Positions 35,202 to 45,694 of a stretch of 64,000 nt of DNA are shown piece by piece (position 1 is the stretch's first letter; every line of letters begins with the position of its first letter). The stretch comes from Planctomycetaceae bacterium. GTDB taxonomy: Bacteria > Planctomycetota > Planctomycetia > Pirellulales > Pirellulaceae. The position numbers and the translations under genes were made by a program. The notes under the pieces are model-generated. The model was not told where the DNA came from and searched no databases. It was given only the letters and a program-made list of their open reading frames with translations. The stretch lies in contig PBOG01000004.1 in assembly GCA_002724245.1 (NCBI GenBank), positions 57,794 to 121,793 on the forward strand. The letters run 5' to 3'.

Positions 35202-35807
35202 CTAGACCTTGGCGTTCAATTCGCCGCGCAACTTCTGCAATCCTCGGTGCAGTAAACCCCCAACTGCAGAAACACTGCGATCGAGATGTGCAGCAATCTC
35301 GGCCAATTTCCAACCCTGCAGGTAGTGCAGAATAATGGCGTCGCGCTGGCCGTCCTCAAGTGACTCCAGCGAGCCGGAAAGTTTCAAGAGCAGCTCATTT
35401 TTCTGGGCTTTATCCTGCGGGTCGGTGAGATCCCCAGCCAGACACTGTTCCAGCTTCAGGGACGATGCGTGCAGGGTATTTTCCAGCGAGCGTTCGCGGC
35501 GGACATCCCGTTTTTCACGTCCGTAATCGCGCACCTGATGCAACAGCGTGCGGGCCAGGATCTGGCGCAACCAGGCAGCTCGCTGGGCATCATTCTCACC
35601 CTGAAAATGGTCCATCGCCTGGTGGGCCTGCAGCAACGTCTGCTGGACAAGATCGGACGGATCGAATTTGCTTTGTAACCGGCGATCACACTGAATTCGC
35701 GCCAATACCTTGAGATAAGGTCGAAAACGTTCTAATTGGGTGCTGGCGCAGCTCGACGACACAGTGCAAGATCCAATTACGCCAAAAAAGTCTATTTTTG
35801 CGCCCAT
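35202..35807 (-). CDS. ECF-type RNA polymerase sigma factor
   Basis: 201 residues from ATG 35807. Earlier starts would overlap the promoter of the membrane protein at 35893. Region 2: FRPYLKVLARIQCDRRLQSKFDPSDLVQQTLLQAHQAMD. Region 4: RDAIILHYLQGWKLAEIAAHLDRSVSAVGGLLHRGLQKLR. This is the planctomycete-type ECF group usually found next to Ser/Thr kinases. It converges with the kinase and is divergent from the giant membrane protein, leaving about 85 bp for two promoters. No anti-sigma factor is adjacent; the kinase may play that part. Confidence 0.9.
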   Translation of the reverse strand: MGAKIDFFGVIGSCTVSSSCASTQLERFRPYLKVLARIQCDRRLQSKFDPSDLVQQTLLQAHQAMDHFQGENDAQRAAWLRQILARTLLHQVRDYGREKRDVRRERSLENTLHASSLKLEQCLAGDLTDPQDKAQKNELLLKLSGSLESLEDGQRDAIILHYLQGWKLAEIAAHLDRSVSAVGGLLHRGLQKLRGELNAKV

Positions 35808-35892
35808 CGAGACGCCGGAAGGGCTCTGTGTCAGTATAGCCGGTCTGCCGACCCGGTGCGCCACAGCACCTTCATCCCGAGTTGTGCTGCTC

Positions 35893-38800
35893 ATGGAAAT
35901 TATCATTTGGCTTTTTATTGTGCTTTCTTTCCTGGGCTGCGCAGTCTATGGGTTTGTCGCGCTGGTCGGCAAGCTATTCAGTCTGGGGCAGCGTTCGACT
36001 GCCGCCAAGCCGACTGCCAATCAACCGTATTCCCCTGGCGCGGTCTACGTATCTGCTGGGGCGGTTCCCGAAAACGCCGCCGAATTACACGCCACCTGTC
36101 GCCAACTGGTGCGCATGCGGCAGCGCGGGGACCTCGACCAGGCAACCTACAACCAGCTGCGCGACAAGCTCGATCAGGTTTACCACATTCTCAATGTCGC
36201 GCCGCCGCCACGCCTGTCGCTCCACTCGAGCGCTGCCGGCAATGCCCCCCTGGAACCAGTTTCCACCGAAACAACTCCCGTCCGAGCAACGATCGTTCCA
36301 GTGGGTTCCGAGACCGCCGCGGAGAAGGACCCGTCCCCACCCGCAACCAGTGATCCGGCAACCCGCGATCAAACGGCCAGGAGACCCTCGAATCGGCCGC
36401 CGATAATTTCGACACCACGCGCAGGTCAAACACCCCGCTCGCCAGACGATGTCCCGACTCCTGATTTTCGCCCCAGCCCTCCCGCTGCCAGTACGCCCAA
36501 CAGCGGGGTCACAGGTGGGCGACCCAAATCGCCGTTTGATTTTGAAGACGAACCGCAGATTCCCAAGCGCGATCCGCGCCGACCACTGGCCGAACTGCTT
36601 TCCGGTTTCATGCTGGAAAACAATATCCGCTGGGGTGAACTGGTGGGTGGCATTTTGATCGTCGGCTGTGCGGTCGGCCTGGTGATCAGCCTGCAGACCC
36701 AGCTGCAGGCATTGCAAAAACAATTTGCCTACCTGGTCCCCTTGTTGTTCATGATCGTCACCGCGGCGATCCACGGCGCCGGAACGTACACACTGCGCAA
36801 ATGGAACCTGCGTTCAACCAGTCGGGGTGTCCTCACGATCGGCCTGCTGCTGATCCCGTTGAACTTCCTGGCCGCCACAACCCTGGCAGAAAAGGAAGGG
36901 GCCGGGATCGGTTTGGCCGCCGCCGCGGTGGCGATCGGGACGGTTGGATTTGGCCTGATGGCCTACTTTTCTTGTCGCGCGCTGTTCGGTCGGCAATGGT
37001 GGTTTCCAGCACTGGCCCTGCTGCTCACCAGTCTGTCGATGGTACCGATCAATCGGTTGCTCCCCGACAACGCACTGGCTGTCAATCCGCTGGCGATGCT
37101 GCTCATCGGCATCCCGCTGGCCGGTTTCTTGACCGGCAACGGACTGCTGACTCGGCACATGCTTCGCCATCCGGCCAATCTCGCCAAAGATGCAGAACAA
37201 CTGCTGCTGACACTGGGACTGAGTCTGTTCGGGCTGGCGCTGGCCAGCGGACTATGGCTCTCGAAGTTTACGACCTGGTCGGATCCGCTCGATCGGATCT
37301 CACTACCCGGCTCTCTGGCAGCCATCGTTTTTCTAGCGATCGGACTATTGTTGCACCAGCGCGGCGGACGCCTGGAAGGCGAGCGAACCTGGCGAATCAC
37401 GGGTACAGCACTGGCAATTTTTGGGGGATCGCTGGGATCCGCGGCACTCTTCCTGGCCTGGCCGCGGGCGGAAATGCTGATCGCGGTGGCACTCGTCAAT
37501 ACGCTGGTCCTGTCGAGCGCTTCGCTGCGCGCAGGCCTGCCACCCCACCAAATCGGGGCCGCCATCAATCTCGGGATCCTGGCAACCGTATTCAGCCACT
37601 GGATCAGCGGTGGATTGGACCAGGGTACCCTCTCTCTGGGCATCGATCTGTTGTGCAGTTCCACGACCAGCCTGGCGCTGTCTGCTGCGATGCTGCTGGT
37701 CGGCATCGGCAGCGTAGTGGTGCCACGACTGACCCGACAGCAGGTTGACGCCCAGCGGAAAATGCTGCGGGGATGTTGCGCGGTGCTGGCGGTCTTGAGC
37801 CTGGTGGTGGCACTGGTAGCCGGTTGGCACAGTTTTCAGACAGGGGTTACCACCGACCTGCATATCGCCAGTGCCATCCTCTTTACCTATAGCCTGGGCG
37901 GTATCGGGGTGGGAGCGATGGTCGTGGACCGCCTCCTGCTGCGGGTCAGCGCCGGTTTGTTCTGGTTGGCCCTGGTCCACGCGATGTTGTTCAACCTGCC
38001 GCTGCGGGAAACTCTGTTCGCCTGGATTCAAGACGATTGGACCGCCTGGCTCGGTGCCCAGTTGGTTCACGGCATCCTTTGCAGCCTGGCAGCGTGCCTG
38101 GCCTGGACCCTCAACCGCCGCAGTGTGCACAAGGATCAACGCCCTGCCTGGCTCGCGGTCGCGGCCCAGGAACTCTCCTGGGCCAGCCTGGTGAGCGCGG
38201 GCCTGGCGATACCGCTCGCCATCTGGCAGCACTACACGCTCTATGGCCTGCTGGCGAGCGAGTTATTCGTCACGGCGGCGGTCTGGCTGGTGGGTACGCT
38301 GATACATCGCACACGTTATGAGTTTGCGGTCTTTCAAAGCCTGTGCTTTGTCGCTGTCAATTTTCTGGTCGCGCGGTTGACCGCAACAACAGCATCCGAA
38401 CTCACGTGGCAACAACCGGCATTCTGGAATTATCAGCTGCTGGCGGTGGGTATCAGCTGCGCCGGCTGGAATCTCTTGCGGTTGTGGTGCCCGACCAACT
38501 CCCAGCTGCGATCCCTGCTCAACGAAAAACAAGTTCCGTGCGATTTGATCGTCCTGACTGGATTGGTGATCACGGTGTTGCTGGTCTCCGGTGTGTTGGC
38601 GTTTCCAGGCGTGGTCAGTGAATTTGCACCTACCGATCCAGTAGCGCACATTTCACTGCCGTTGAGTGGTGGTTCAACCCCGTGGGGCGAGTATCAGACC
38701 TGGTCCGAAGAGCTGGCCAAGGTTCTCTGGATCGCGGTGGCCGCCGCTTCGCTGGCCACGTTGATCTGGCTGGTCACCGGTCAGCACGAACAAGCCCTCA

Positions 38801-41800
38801 TTCAATTGTTGTTATTGGGACTCGCCGCAGCTGTGCTGGTCGTCATCCCGGTATTTTCAGACCAACACGCGCTGGCTTCGGCACTCCGCTGGTCGATCTC
38901 GAGCTACGGACTGCTGGTCGCCCTGCTCGTCTGGCGACGGCGGCAATTGGAGCTGGTTTGGACGCAGGTACAGCGCGCGCTGAAGCCTGCCATCGTCCAC
39001 AGAGACCTGCCCGTTTTGTCCAGTTCGTTCACCTGGCTCGCACTCGGTTTGACGATCCTGCCGTTACTGGGGTTGTTGACCATCGTGGCAGCGCGGGGCA
39101 TTCAAAAACTACCTTTGGGAGGCCCATTGCCAGAGACCCTCTTTCACAAGGACGTGATGCTGCTGGAAATCAACTACGGCGTTCCCCTGGCATTCATGGT
39201 GACCACGCTGCTTTCGTACGCGATTGCGCGACGTCAGTCTTATTACGCGTTTTGTGGTTCGCTCATTACGATGTACCTGGTGGGAACCGGATTTGTGCTA
39301 TTCGCAATGAGCAGCGATCCCGCATTGATGCAAAGGCTGATTGCCATCATTCAAATCGCTGCGATCTTCGCCACCGTCTACGGTATGCTGTGGCTCGGCC
39401 TGCACGGCAAAATCACTGGCAACAGCGGTCGACTTCCACAACAAGACCGGCAACTTTTTTTCCACGTCATGATCCCTGGTGCCATGGGGCTCTTCCTGGC
39501 GCTGGCCGGTCTGTTTTTCGTGACCTGGTACCCGCTGGCTGCCGGCGGCTCCGCGGCGACCGCCGCACAATCCATCACAAAACTGATTGGAAGTCGGCTG
39601 GGATACGTCACCCTGGCAGGTGTGGTAGGTCTTTATCTCTGGTTCTTCTGGACCCGCCTGCAAACCTATGCGGTCTGGTTGACGGTCGGCGGTGCGGTAG
39701 CTGTGCTGGGTACGACCGCCGCCGGAATCCACGGTAGCAGCGCGACTCCCTGGTTGGCCTTTCGGTTCATGATGATGGGTGTCCTGGTGATCGCTGCCAT
39801 GGTCACGATCCTCCCCTGGGTCTTCGCTGCTTACCGCGGGGACTCAACGGCAGACGACCAATCGCGGCGGGAAAGTGCGGTTTGTTCCGCGCTACCCGGT
39901 GGCTGGGCATTCTGCCTGGCCTGCTACAGTCTGACCAGCCACCCGGCCTGGTCGATGGCCGTACTAGTTGGGCTCTTGTTACTGACCAGCCTGCTCGCCT
40001 TCCGTTGGTCTCCCATACTGGCCTATCTGGGTCAGGCATGGATTCTGGCCGGAGTCCTTTTCGTCTGGATCGGCTGGCTGCAACAGGGGCAATCTGTCAC
40101 GGCGTACATCCAACTACTACACGGCGGCGCGCTGGCCACCATCTTGTACGCCACCTTCTGGATGATTCTGGAAATCCTGGGACAAACCGGGCCACGGTTG
40201 TTGCGAACCACGCGCGGACCACTGTACCACCGCATCGCGGCCATCGGGTTGTTGGGGCTGTTCGTCCCCGCGTTCGGCCTGGAATTTTTCGTCCAGCTCG
40301 TCGCTGGTCAAACGGCCCTCAACGGCCCTTTGGTGGAGAACCCTACCGGGTGGCTGACCGCCCTGGCGGGTGGCGGACTGTTGCTGGGCCTCCTCTGGGA
40401 CCGGGAATCCAAGGTCCGCTTGTTCCCACTGTTTCTGTGGGGACTGTTGATGAGCGGATTGCCTGTACTCGCATTAGGGGATGAGGAGCGCTTATGGCCG
40501 GCCTGCGGGCTGGCGATGGCTGTGTATTTGGCCATCTGTGGTTGGCTTTGGCGCCACCAGTATGGATGGGTACAGCGTGGTGGTCAGGCAGTGGGAATTG
40601 CCGACACTGAAACACTGCTGTCCAGCGCAGCGAACTGGTTCATTCCCACCCAGTCCGTGCTGACAATTTTGATCACCCTGGCACAGCTGATACCCGTTTG
40701 GGGATTCGCTGACCGTACCGACCGTTTTCTGGCTGCCATGGTACCGTTCTGCGGGAGCCTGGCCCTGGCAGCAACCGCGACCGTGGCGCGGCGCCACAAT
40801 TGGCTACCCGAACTGGCCCTGCTGCTATTTAGCGTCTTTGGGGTCTTCGCTGGGTGGGCGGATCTGGGCGCGGGAATGGCAGGGGAGCTCTGGTTGCAAC
40901 GGCTGGTTCGATTACTGATGGTCACCGCGTTTTTTGCGTTGCTGTACGGATTTCTCCTGCCGCGCTGGTCCGTTTTTTCAGAACGCTGGCGAACGCCCCT
41001 GGAAAAAATGACCGTCGGGGTGACTGCCGTGGCCCTCGTCAGCCTGATCGGGGTACTGGCGCTGGAACGGCTGGTCCCCAACTCGCTAAGCGCGCTCGAG
41101 GCAGCGGCCGTGGCCGTCATCTTGGTCCTGTTGGTCGCGGCACTCATCGCGGCGGCACTGATCCCCGCGCGCGATCCGTTACAGCTCGCCGCCAAGGGAC
41201 GTCAAATCTACATTTACGGAGCCCAGGCAATCGCCGGGCTGCTGGTACTCCACCTCTATTCTGCCTTTCCCGAAATCTTTCAGACCTCCTTGTCCCAGTA
41301 CTGGCCTTACCTGCTGATGGCCATCGCGTTTACTGGTTGCGGTCTATCAGAGGTGTTCCACCGCCGGCAGCTGACGGTCCTTGCGGATCCGCTGGGGAAC
41401 ACCGGTTTTGCCATTTCAGTAGTCCCAGCTGCCTTGATCTGGTCCGATCTCGAGCATCAGGCAGAACCGGCGGTGATCCTGCTCACCATTGGTGTCTTGC
41501 ACCTGGTCACCGGGGCGATTCGAGGCTCGCTCGTCTTGGGACTCTCCTCCATTGTCTTCGGAAACCTGGCCCTCTGGACATTCTATGGTCACTACGAATC
41601 TTTCCAGTTCACGCGTCACCCACAGCTCTGGTTGATCCCGCCGGCCATCAGTGTGCTGGTGGCTATCCAGCTGAACCGAACCCTGCTCACCCCAACCCAG
41701 GTTTCCTTTACTCGAATGGCCTGTGTCGCCGTGATTTATGTGAGTTCAACCAGTGAGGTCTTCCTGTCCGGAATTGGTAACGAACTGAGGTCACCGATGG

Positions 41801-42063
41801 TGCTAGCGGTCCTGTCCGTAATCGGCGTATTGCTGGGCATTGCGATGCGCATCCGTATCTTCCTCTACCTGGGTTCCTCTTTCTTGTTTGTCTCGGTACT
41901 GACGATGGTGATGGTGGCACATCGACAAACGGGTGGTGACTGGGTGTGGTGGGTCTTCGGAATCTGTCTGGGACTCGCTATTCTCACCCTGTTTGCGTTG
42001 TTCGAAAAGAAACGGGACGAGATGACCGCCTGGATCACGCGGATCCGCAACTGGGAGGGTTAG
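35893..42063 (+). CDS. Giant polytopic membrane protein (2056 residues)
   Basis: Starts at MEIIIWLFIVLSFLGCAVYG, a first membrane helix; the longer frame to 35740 overlaps the sigma factor. A short helical domain (about residues 65-100, RMRQRGDLDQATYNQLRDKL) looks SHOCT-like. A Pro/Ser/Thr-rich linker (about 105-230) follows, then roughly 50 hydrophobic segments with short loops to the end. The helix ENNIRWGELVGGILIVGCA recalls DUF2157/DUF2339-type membrane proteins, which are also long and of unknown role. No transporter signature is seen. It is divergent from the ECF sigma gene. Confidence 0.85.
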   Translation: MEIIIWLFIVLSFLGCAVYGFVALVGKLFSLGQRSTAAKPTANQPYSPGAVYVSAGAVPENAAELHATCRQLVRMRQRGDLDQATYNQLRDKLDQVYHILNVAPPPRLSLHSSAAGNAPLEPVSTETTPVRATIVPVGSETAAEKDPSPPATSDPATRDQTARRPSNRPPIISTPRAGQTPRSPDDVPTPDFRPSPPAASTPNSGVTGGRPKSPFDFEDEPQIPKRDPRRPLAELLSGFMLENNIRWGELVGGILIVGCAVGLVISLQTQLQALQKQFAYLVPLLFMIVTAAIHGAGTYTLRKWNLRSTSRGVLTIGLLLIPLNFLAATTLAEKEGAGIGLAAAAVAIGTVGFGLMAYFSCRALFGRQWWFPALALLLTSLSMVPINRLLPDNALAVNPLAMLLIGIPLAGFLTGNGLLTRHMLRHPANLAKDAEQLLLTLGLSLFGLALASGLWLSKFTTWSDPLDRISLPGSLAAIVFLAIGLLLHQRGGRLEGERTWRITGTALAIFGGSLGSAALFLAWPRAEMLIAVALVNTLVLSSASLRAGLPPHQIGAAINLGILATVFSHWISGGLDQGTLSLGIDLLCSSTTSLALSAAMLLVGIGSVVVPRLTRQQVDAQRKMLRGCCAVLAVLSLVVALVAGWHSFQTGVTTDLHIASAILFTYSLGGIGVGAMVVDRLLLRVSAGLFWLALVHAMLFNLPLRETLFAWIQDDWTAWLGAQLVHGILCSLAACLAWTLNRRSVHKDQRPAWLAVAAQELSWASLVSAGLAIPLAIWQHYTLYGLLASELFVTAAVWLVGTLIHRTRYEFAVFQSLCFVAVNFLVARLTATTASELTWQQPAFWNYQLLAVGISCAGWNLLRLWCPTNSQLRSLLNEKQVPCDLIVLTGLVITVLLVSGVLAFPGVVSEFAPTDPVAHISLPLSGGSTPWGEYQTWSEELAKVLWIAVAAASLATLIWLVTGQHEQALIQLLLLGLAAAVLVVIPVFSDQHALASALRWSISSYGLLVALLVWRRRQLELVWTQVQRALKPAIVHRDLPVLSSSFTWLALGLTILPLLGLLTIVAARGIQKLPLGGPLPETLFHKDVMLLEINYGVPLAFMVTTLLSYAIARRQSYYAFCGSLITMYLVGTGFVLFAMSSDPALMQRLIAIIQIAAIFATVYGMLWLGLHGKITGNSGRLPQQDRQLFFHVMIPGAMGLFLALAGLFFVTWYPLAAGGSAATAAQSITKLIGSRLGYVTLAGVVGLYLWFFWTRLQTYAVWLTVGGAVAVLGTTAAGIHGSSATPWLAFRFMMMGVLVIAAMVTILPWVFAAYRGDSTADDQSRRESAVCSALPGGWAFCLACYSLTSHPAWSMAVLVGLLLLTSLLAFRWSPILAYLGQAWILAGVLFVWIGWLQQGQSVTAYIQLLHGGALATILYATFWMILEILGQTGPRLLRTTRGPLYHRIAAIGLLGLFVPAFGLEFFVQLVAGQTALNGPLVENPTGWLTALAGGGLLLGLLWDRESKVRLFPLFLWGLLMSGLPVLALGDEERLWPACGLAMAVYLAICGWLWRHQYGWVQRGGQAVGIADTETLLSSAANWFIPTQSVLTILITLAQLIPVWGFADRTDRFLAAMVPFCGSLALAATATVARRHNWLPELALLLFSVFGVFAGWADLGAGMAGELWLQRLVRLLMVTAFFALLYGFLLPRWSVFSERWRTPLEKMTVGVTAVALVSLIGVLALERLVPNSLSALEAAAVAVILVLLVAALIAAALIPARDPLQLAAKGRQIYIYGAQAIAGLLVLHLYSAFPEIFQTSLSQYWPYLLMAIAFTGCGLSEVFHRRQLTVLADPLGNTGFAISVVPAALIWSDLEHQAEPAVILLTIGVLHLVTGAIRGSLVLGLSSIVFGNLALWTFYGHYESFQFTRHPQLWLIPPAISVLVAIQLNRTLLTPTQVSFTRMACVAVIYVSSTSEVFLSGIGNELRSPMVLAVLSVIGVLLGIAMRIRIFLYLGSSFLFVSVLTMVMVAHRQTGGDWVWWVFGICLGLAILTLFALFEKKRDEMTAWITRIRNWEG

Positions 42064-42186
42064 CGGCGTGACGCGACAGTAGTCAGCCCGCCACGTGGCA
42101 GACCGTACGGCGGTTCCCTGATTCCACCGGTTTTCCTGGGAACCCATGGCTGATGTCAGCCAGCGGAACAGCGGTACAATGACCGC

Positions 42187-44274
42187 ATGGACCCTGACCA
42201 ACATGCTGACCGAGATGCCTTGACGACACCCGTGCAATTCCTGCCTGGCGTGGGACCACAGCGCGGCGCGCTGCTGCAGCGGTTAGGCCTGCGCTTGGCC
42301 CAGGACCTGCTATTCTTTTTTCCGCGCGATTATCAGGATCTCAGCGAGTTGTGCGCCATCGCCGATCTGTCGGAGGGCCGCGCCGTGAGCGTCCTGGGTA
42401 CCGTTGACGAAATCAAACCAACCGCTGGAAGATGGGGGCGTTCGCGGCTCACTGTCACCATCCAAGAGGACGGAAACACCCTGCGGGGAGTCTGGTACAA
42501 CCAATCGTTTTTGCGGAAAAAATTCCACCCCGGACAGCATGTCTTGTTCGCCGGAGAACCGAAGCAAACCGGTGCCCATTGGGAAATGACGCATCCTCAA
42601 ATCCAGTTTCTGGCTGAAGGGGAGCTGCCAACCGCGGGCGACATCCTGCCGGTTTACTCACTGACCGAGGGCATCAAGCAGCACCAGATGCGGCGGATCG
42701 TGAAATCCGTCGTCGATGCAACAACCGCTGCCGTCGAGGAAGTTCTGCCAGCAACCTATCGAGAGGCCCACAACCTCTGGCCTATCCATCGAGCACTGGA
42801 ACAAATCCACCAGCCGAATGACCATCACTCCCTGCAGCGCGCACGACGGCGTTTTATTTATCAAGAGCTGCTGGTCATGCAATTAGCGTTGGCGCGACGT
42901 CGTTGGCTCCTGACCCACGAACATTCTGCTCCACCACTCCCGACTTCTACAGAAATTGACTCTCGAATTCAGCGCTTGTTTCCCTTTTCACTCACCGCAG
43001 ACCAGCGTCTGGCGATCGAAGACGTCTGCCAGGACATGGCGCGATCCATTCCCATGAACCGCTTGCTCCAGGGAGACGTCGGCAGTGGCAAAACGGTGAT
43101 CGCCGAATACGCCATGCTGCTGGCAGTTGCACACGGGCATCAAGCGGTCTTGATGGCACCCACGGAAGTCCTGGCGCGACAACATTGGCGCACCTTATCC
43201 TCAGATCTACAGAACAGTAAAGTACGCATGGCACTGCTGACAGGGACACTCTCGGCAGCCCAACGGCGCGAGAACCTAGCGGCCCTCGAACAGGGAGATG
43301 TCGATCTGGTGATCGGGACCCAGGCCGTATTGCAGGACACCGTCCGCTTTTCCCGCCTGGGGCTGGTGGTAATAGACGAACAACACCGCTTCGGGGTCAA
43401 CCAGCGAGCGGCGTTGCGTCAGTCTGGCATGGATCCCCACTATCTGGTCATGACCGCGACCCCCATTCCGCGGACCGTCGCCATGACACTCTATGGCGAT
43501 CTCGAAGTCTCGACGCTCAAGACGCTGCCGCCAGGACGCCAGCCGGTACACACACAGTTGGCCAACTCCAATCAGCGTGACCAGTGGTGGTCTTTTTTTT
43601 GCGAACAACTACGTACGGGACGACAAGGGTTTGTCGTCGTACCACGCGTCGAAGAAACCGATGAAGAGATTGCCAGCGTTGAAGCTACTTTCGAGCAGCT
43701 TGCCAATGGCCCCCTGGAAGCGTTTCGCCTGGGGCTCATCCACGGCCGGCTATCGAGTGAAGAAAAGGACGCCACAATGCGTGCTTTTTCCGCAGGCCAA
43801 TTGCAGGTACTCATCGCAACCTCCGTCATCGAAGTTGGCATCAATGTGCCGAACGCGACGGTGATGACAATCGAAAATGGTGATCGGTTTGGACTCGCTC
43901 AATTACACCAGCTACGAGGACGCGTTCGCCGCGGCAAACACCCTGGCTACGTCTGTGTGTTCGTTCCCGATGATGCTTCGGTGGTGGACGCCCGTCTGGA
44001 GGCATTTGCGAATTCAACAAATGGTTTTGAACTGGCTGAAAAGGACTTTCAGCTACGGGGCCCCGGAAATCTCTTTGGCGCTGCGCAACACGGTATGCCG
44101 CCCCTGCGGATCGCGGACTTGCAACGCGATCACGAACTGGTGGAAGAAGCCCGCCGCGACGCCCGCAATTTGATTGCCACCGACCCGGAACTACAGGATG
44201 ATGAGCTGATTCGGTTGCGGCGGATGGTCGGGCGCCGCTACGGCCGGGTACTCAAACTGGGCGACGTGGCGTAA
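42187..44274 (+). CDS. recG: ATP-dependent DNA helicase RecG
   Basis: 695 residues. The N-terminal wedge domain holds the OB-fold (VLGTVDEIKPTAGRWGRSRLTV). Helicase motifs: Walker A GDVGSGKTVIAEYA, DEQH box VIDEQHRFGVNQR, motif III TATPIPRTVAMTL, and the C-terminal HQLRGRVRRG. It remodels stalled replication forks and Holliday junctions. A TACAAT element (42175-42180) lies seven bases before the ATG, so the transcript might be nearly leaderless; this is uncertain. Confidence 0.97.
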   Translation: MDPDQHADRDALTTPVQFLPGVGPQRGALLQRLGLRLAQDLLFFFPRDYQDLSELCAIADLSEGRAVSVLGTVDEIKPTAGRWGRSRLTVTIQEDGNTLRGVWYNQSFLRKKFHPGQHVLFAGEPKQTGAHWEMTHPQIQFLAEGELPTAGDILPVYSLTEGIKQHQMRRIVKSVVDATTAAVEEVLPATYREAHNLWPIHRALEQIHQPNDHHSLQRARRRFIYQELLVMQLALARRRWLLTHEHSAPPLPTSTEIDSRIQRLFPFSLTADQRLAIEDVCQDMARSIPMNRLLQGDVGSGKTVIAEYAMLLAVAHGHQAVLMAPTEVLARQHWRTLSSDLQNSKVRMALLTGTLSAAQRRENLAALEQGDVDLVIGTQAVLQDTVRFSRLGLVVIDEQHRFGVNQRAALRQSGMDPHYLVMTATPIPRTVAMTLYGDLEVSTLKTLPPGRQPVHTQLANSNQRDQWWSFFCEQLRTGRQGFVVVPRVEETDEEIASVEATFEQLANGPLEAFRLGLIHGRLSSEEKDATMRAFSAGQLQVLIATSVIEVGINVPNATVMTIENGDRFGLAQLHQLRGRVRRGKHPGYVCVFVPDDASVVDARLEAFANSTNGFELAEKDFQLRGPGNLFGAAQHGMPPLRIADLQRDHELVEEARRDARNLIATDPELQDDELIRLRRMVGRRYGRVLKLGDVA

Positions 44275-44308
44275 AGATCCCATAGCCAGCGCAAGCTGTC
44301 AGACCAAC

Positions 44309-45280
44309 TCAGATCTGGTAGCTGATTTCTGGTTCCAGACCGGTCGGCGACTCTGACCGTAACCGCAACTTCGGTTTCTCCAACAAGACTGTCGTATGCG
44401 GCGCGACACCTTCGGTCAGCCACACGCTTGAACCAATCACCGCATCATGTCCAACGCATGTCTGACCACCCAGAATCGTGGCGTTCGCATAGACCACCAC
44501 GCGGTCTTCCAGTGTGGGGTGCCGCTTCATAGCGCGGATCACATTCCCATCAGTATCGGTAGGAAAGCTGAGTGCCCCCAATGTCACACCCTGGTAGAGT
44601 TTGACATGGTTCCCAATCTGGCAGGTCTCGCCGATCACAACGCCCGTTCCGTGATCAATGAAAAAATGATTGCCGATCGTGGCACCCGGATGGATGTCAA
44701 TTCCGGTAGCGCGGTGCGCCCACTCAGCCATCATGCGTGGAATAAATGGTGTCTTCAGGAGAAACAATTCGTGCGCCAAGCGGTGTACGGTGACTGCTTC
44801 CAGTCCTGGATAACAGAAGATCACTTCGTCCAGATTCTGACAAGCCGGATCCCCATCGTACGCTGCTTGCACATCTGTCGCGAGAATGCGACGGACTGCA
44901 GGAATGCGCTGCAGGAATGCCAGCGCGAGCGCCTGACCCTGGTCTTCGTACTCCTGGTCTGGTTGTGGTGCGCCGGGTGCGGATCGACCGACACGAACTT
45001 CATGCCGCAAGGCCCGCGCAACCTGCTTGCTGAGATTGGTATGCAGCCGATCTACCAGATCCCCGACGTGGTATGCCACATTACCCAAATGTAAACCCTC
45101 GCGGCGTCGATAACCTGGAAAAATAATGTCCTTGAGGTCCTCCAGAACGGACACAATCTGTTCATAACGCGGCAGCGGAGCATGGCCCAAATAATTGACG
45201 GTTCCCACGTCAGTATAGGTTTGGACAATCTCCTCCGTTAACGCATTGAGTTCCTGCGGAACACGAGTTTCAGATGCCAT
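44309..45280 (-). CDS. cysE: Serine O-acetyltransferase
   Basis: 323 residues. The N-terminal helical domain is followed by a left-handed beta-helix: HRLAHELFLLKTPFIPRMMAEWAHRATGIDIHPGATIG, FIDHGTGVVIGETCQIGN and the characteristic LYQGVTLGALSF. Those His and Asp residues are the catalytic ones. It makes O-acetylserine for cysteine synthesis. It converges with recG. The protein is longer at the N-terminus than the E. coli enzyme and resembles the EpsC/CysE long form. Confidence 0.93.
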   Translation of the reverse strand: MASETRVPQELNALTEEIVQTYTDVGTVNYLGHAPLPRYEQIVSVLEDLKDIIFPGYRRREGLHLGNVAYHVGDLVDRLHTNLSKQVARALRHEVRVGRSAPGAPQPDQEYEDQGQALALAFLQRIPAVRRILATDVQAAYDGDPACQNLDEVIFCYPGLEAVTVHRLAHELFLLKTPFIPRMMAEWAHRATGIDIHPGATIGNHFFIDHGTGVVIGETCQIGNHVKLYQGVTLGALSFPTDTDGNVIRAMKRHPTLEDRVVVYANATILGGQTCVGHDAVIGSSVWLTEGVAPHTTVLLEKPKLRLRSESPTGLEPEISYQI

Positions 45281-45694
45281 AACAGCGTCTCACATTTGGG
45301 GGCCAAGGAAGCCTTGACCGGTAGCTGGGATTGTCAAAGAAGTTGTCTTCCGCCACAGCCATTCCCCGCGTCTACCACAACGCACTGGGGCAGAAATCTG
45401 CGTCAACCAGTGCAGCCAGGGAATGCCCGGTAACTACGGGCAACAACAGGTACAGAGAGTCGGGCTTGACGAAACGAAACGGTACATGGGATTACGGCTC
45501 GACTCTTGAAGAAAGCAGGGATGCTGCCATTCTGAACAGGTCTACAGCATCCTAGGTCTGAATCCAGACAAATGCAAGCTTCCACATCTCCACCATCGGC
45601 GCAGGGCAGGCGAGTTGTCCCCATCGCTTCAGGAAGAACTTTCAGATCCAGTACGCAGCGGTGTTCGACCGTTTAAACACCTGATTCTTTCACT
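45281..45694. other. 414-bp intergenic stretch, no gene recognised
   Basis: The region between cysE and the DUF1553 gene has only short frames without domain features. The possible minus-strand -35 element TTGACA (45337-45332) has no good partner. Nothing else is seen. Confidence 0.55.

Noticed and set aside
36801..39737. Long plus-strand ORFs in another frame of the giant membrane protein
   Set aside because: They are overlapped by the frame with a continuous membrane pattern; codon bias explains their length.
42175..42187. TACAAT seven bases before recG as a leaderless promoter
   Set aside because: No matching -35 element at 16-18 bp; kept only as a note in the recG entry.
45331..45624. 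Small ORFs on both strands between cysE and the DUF1553 gene
   Set aside because: No domain features, no ribosome-binding site and no hydrophobic pattern; they look like chance frames.
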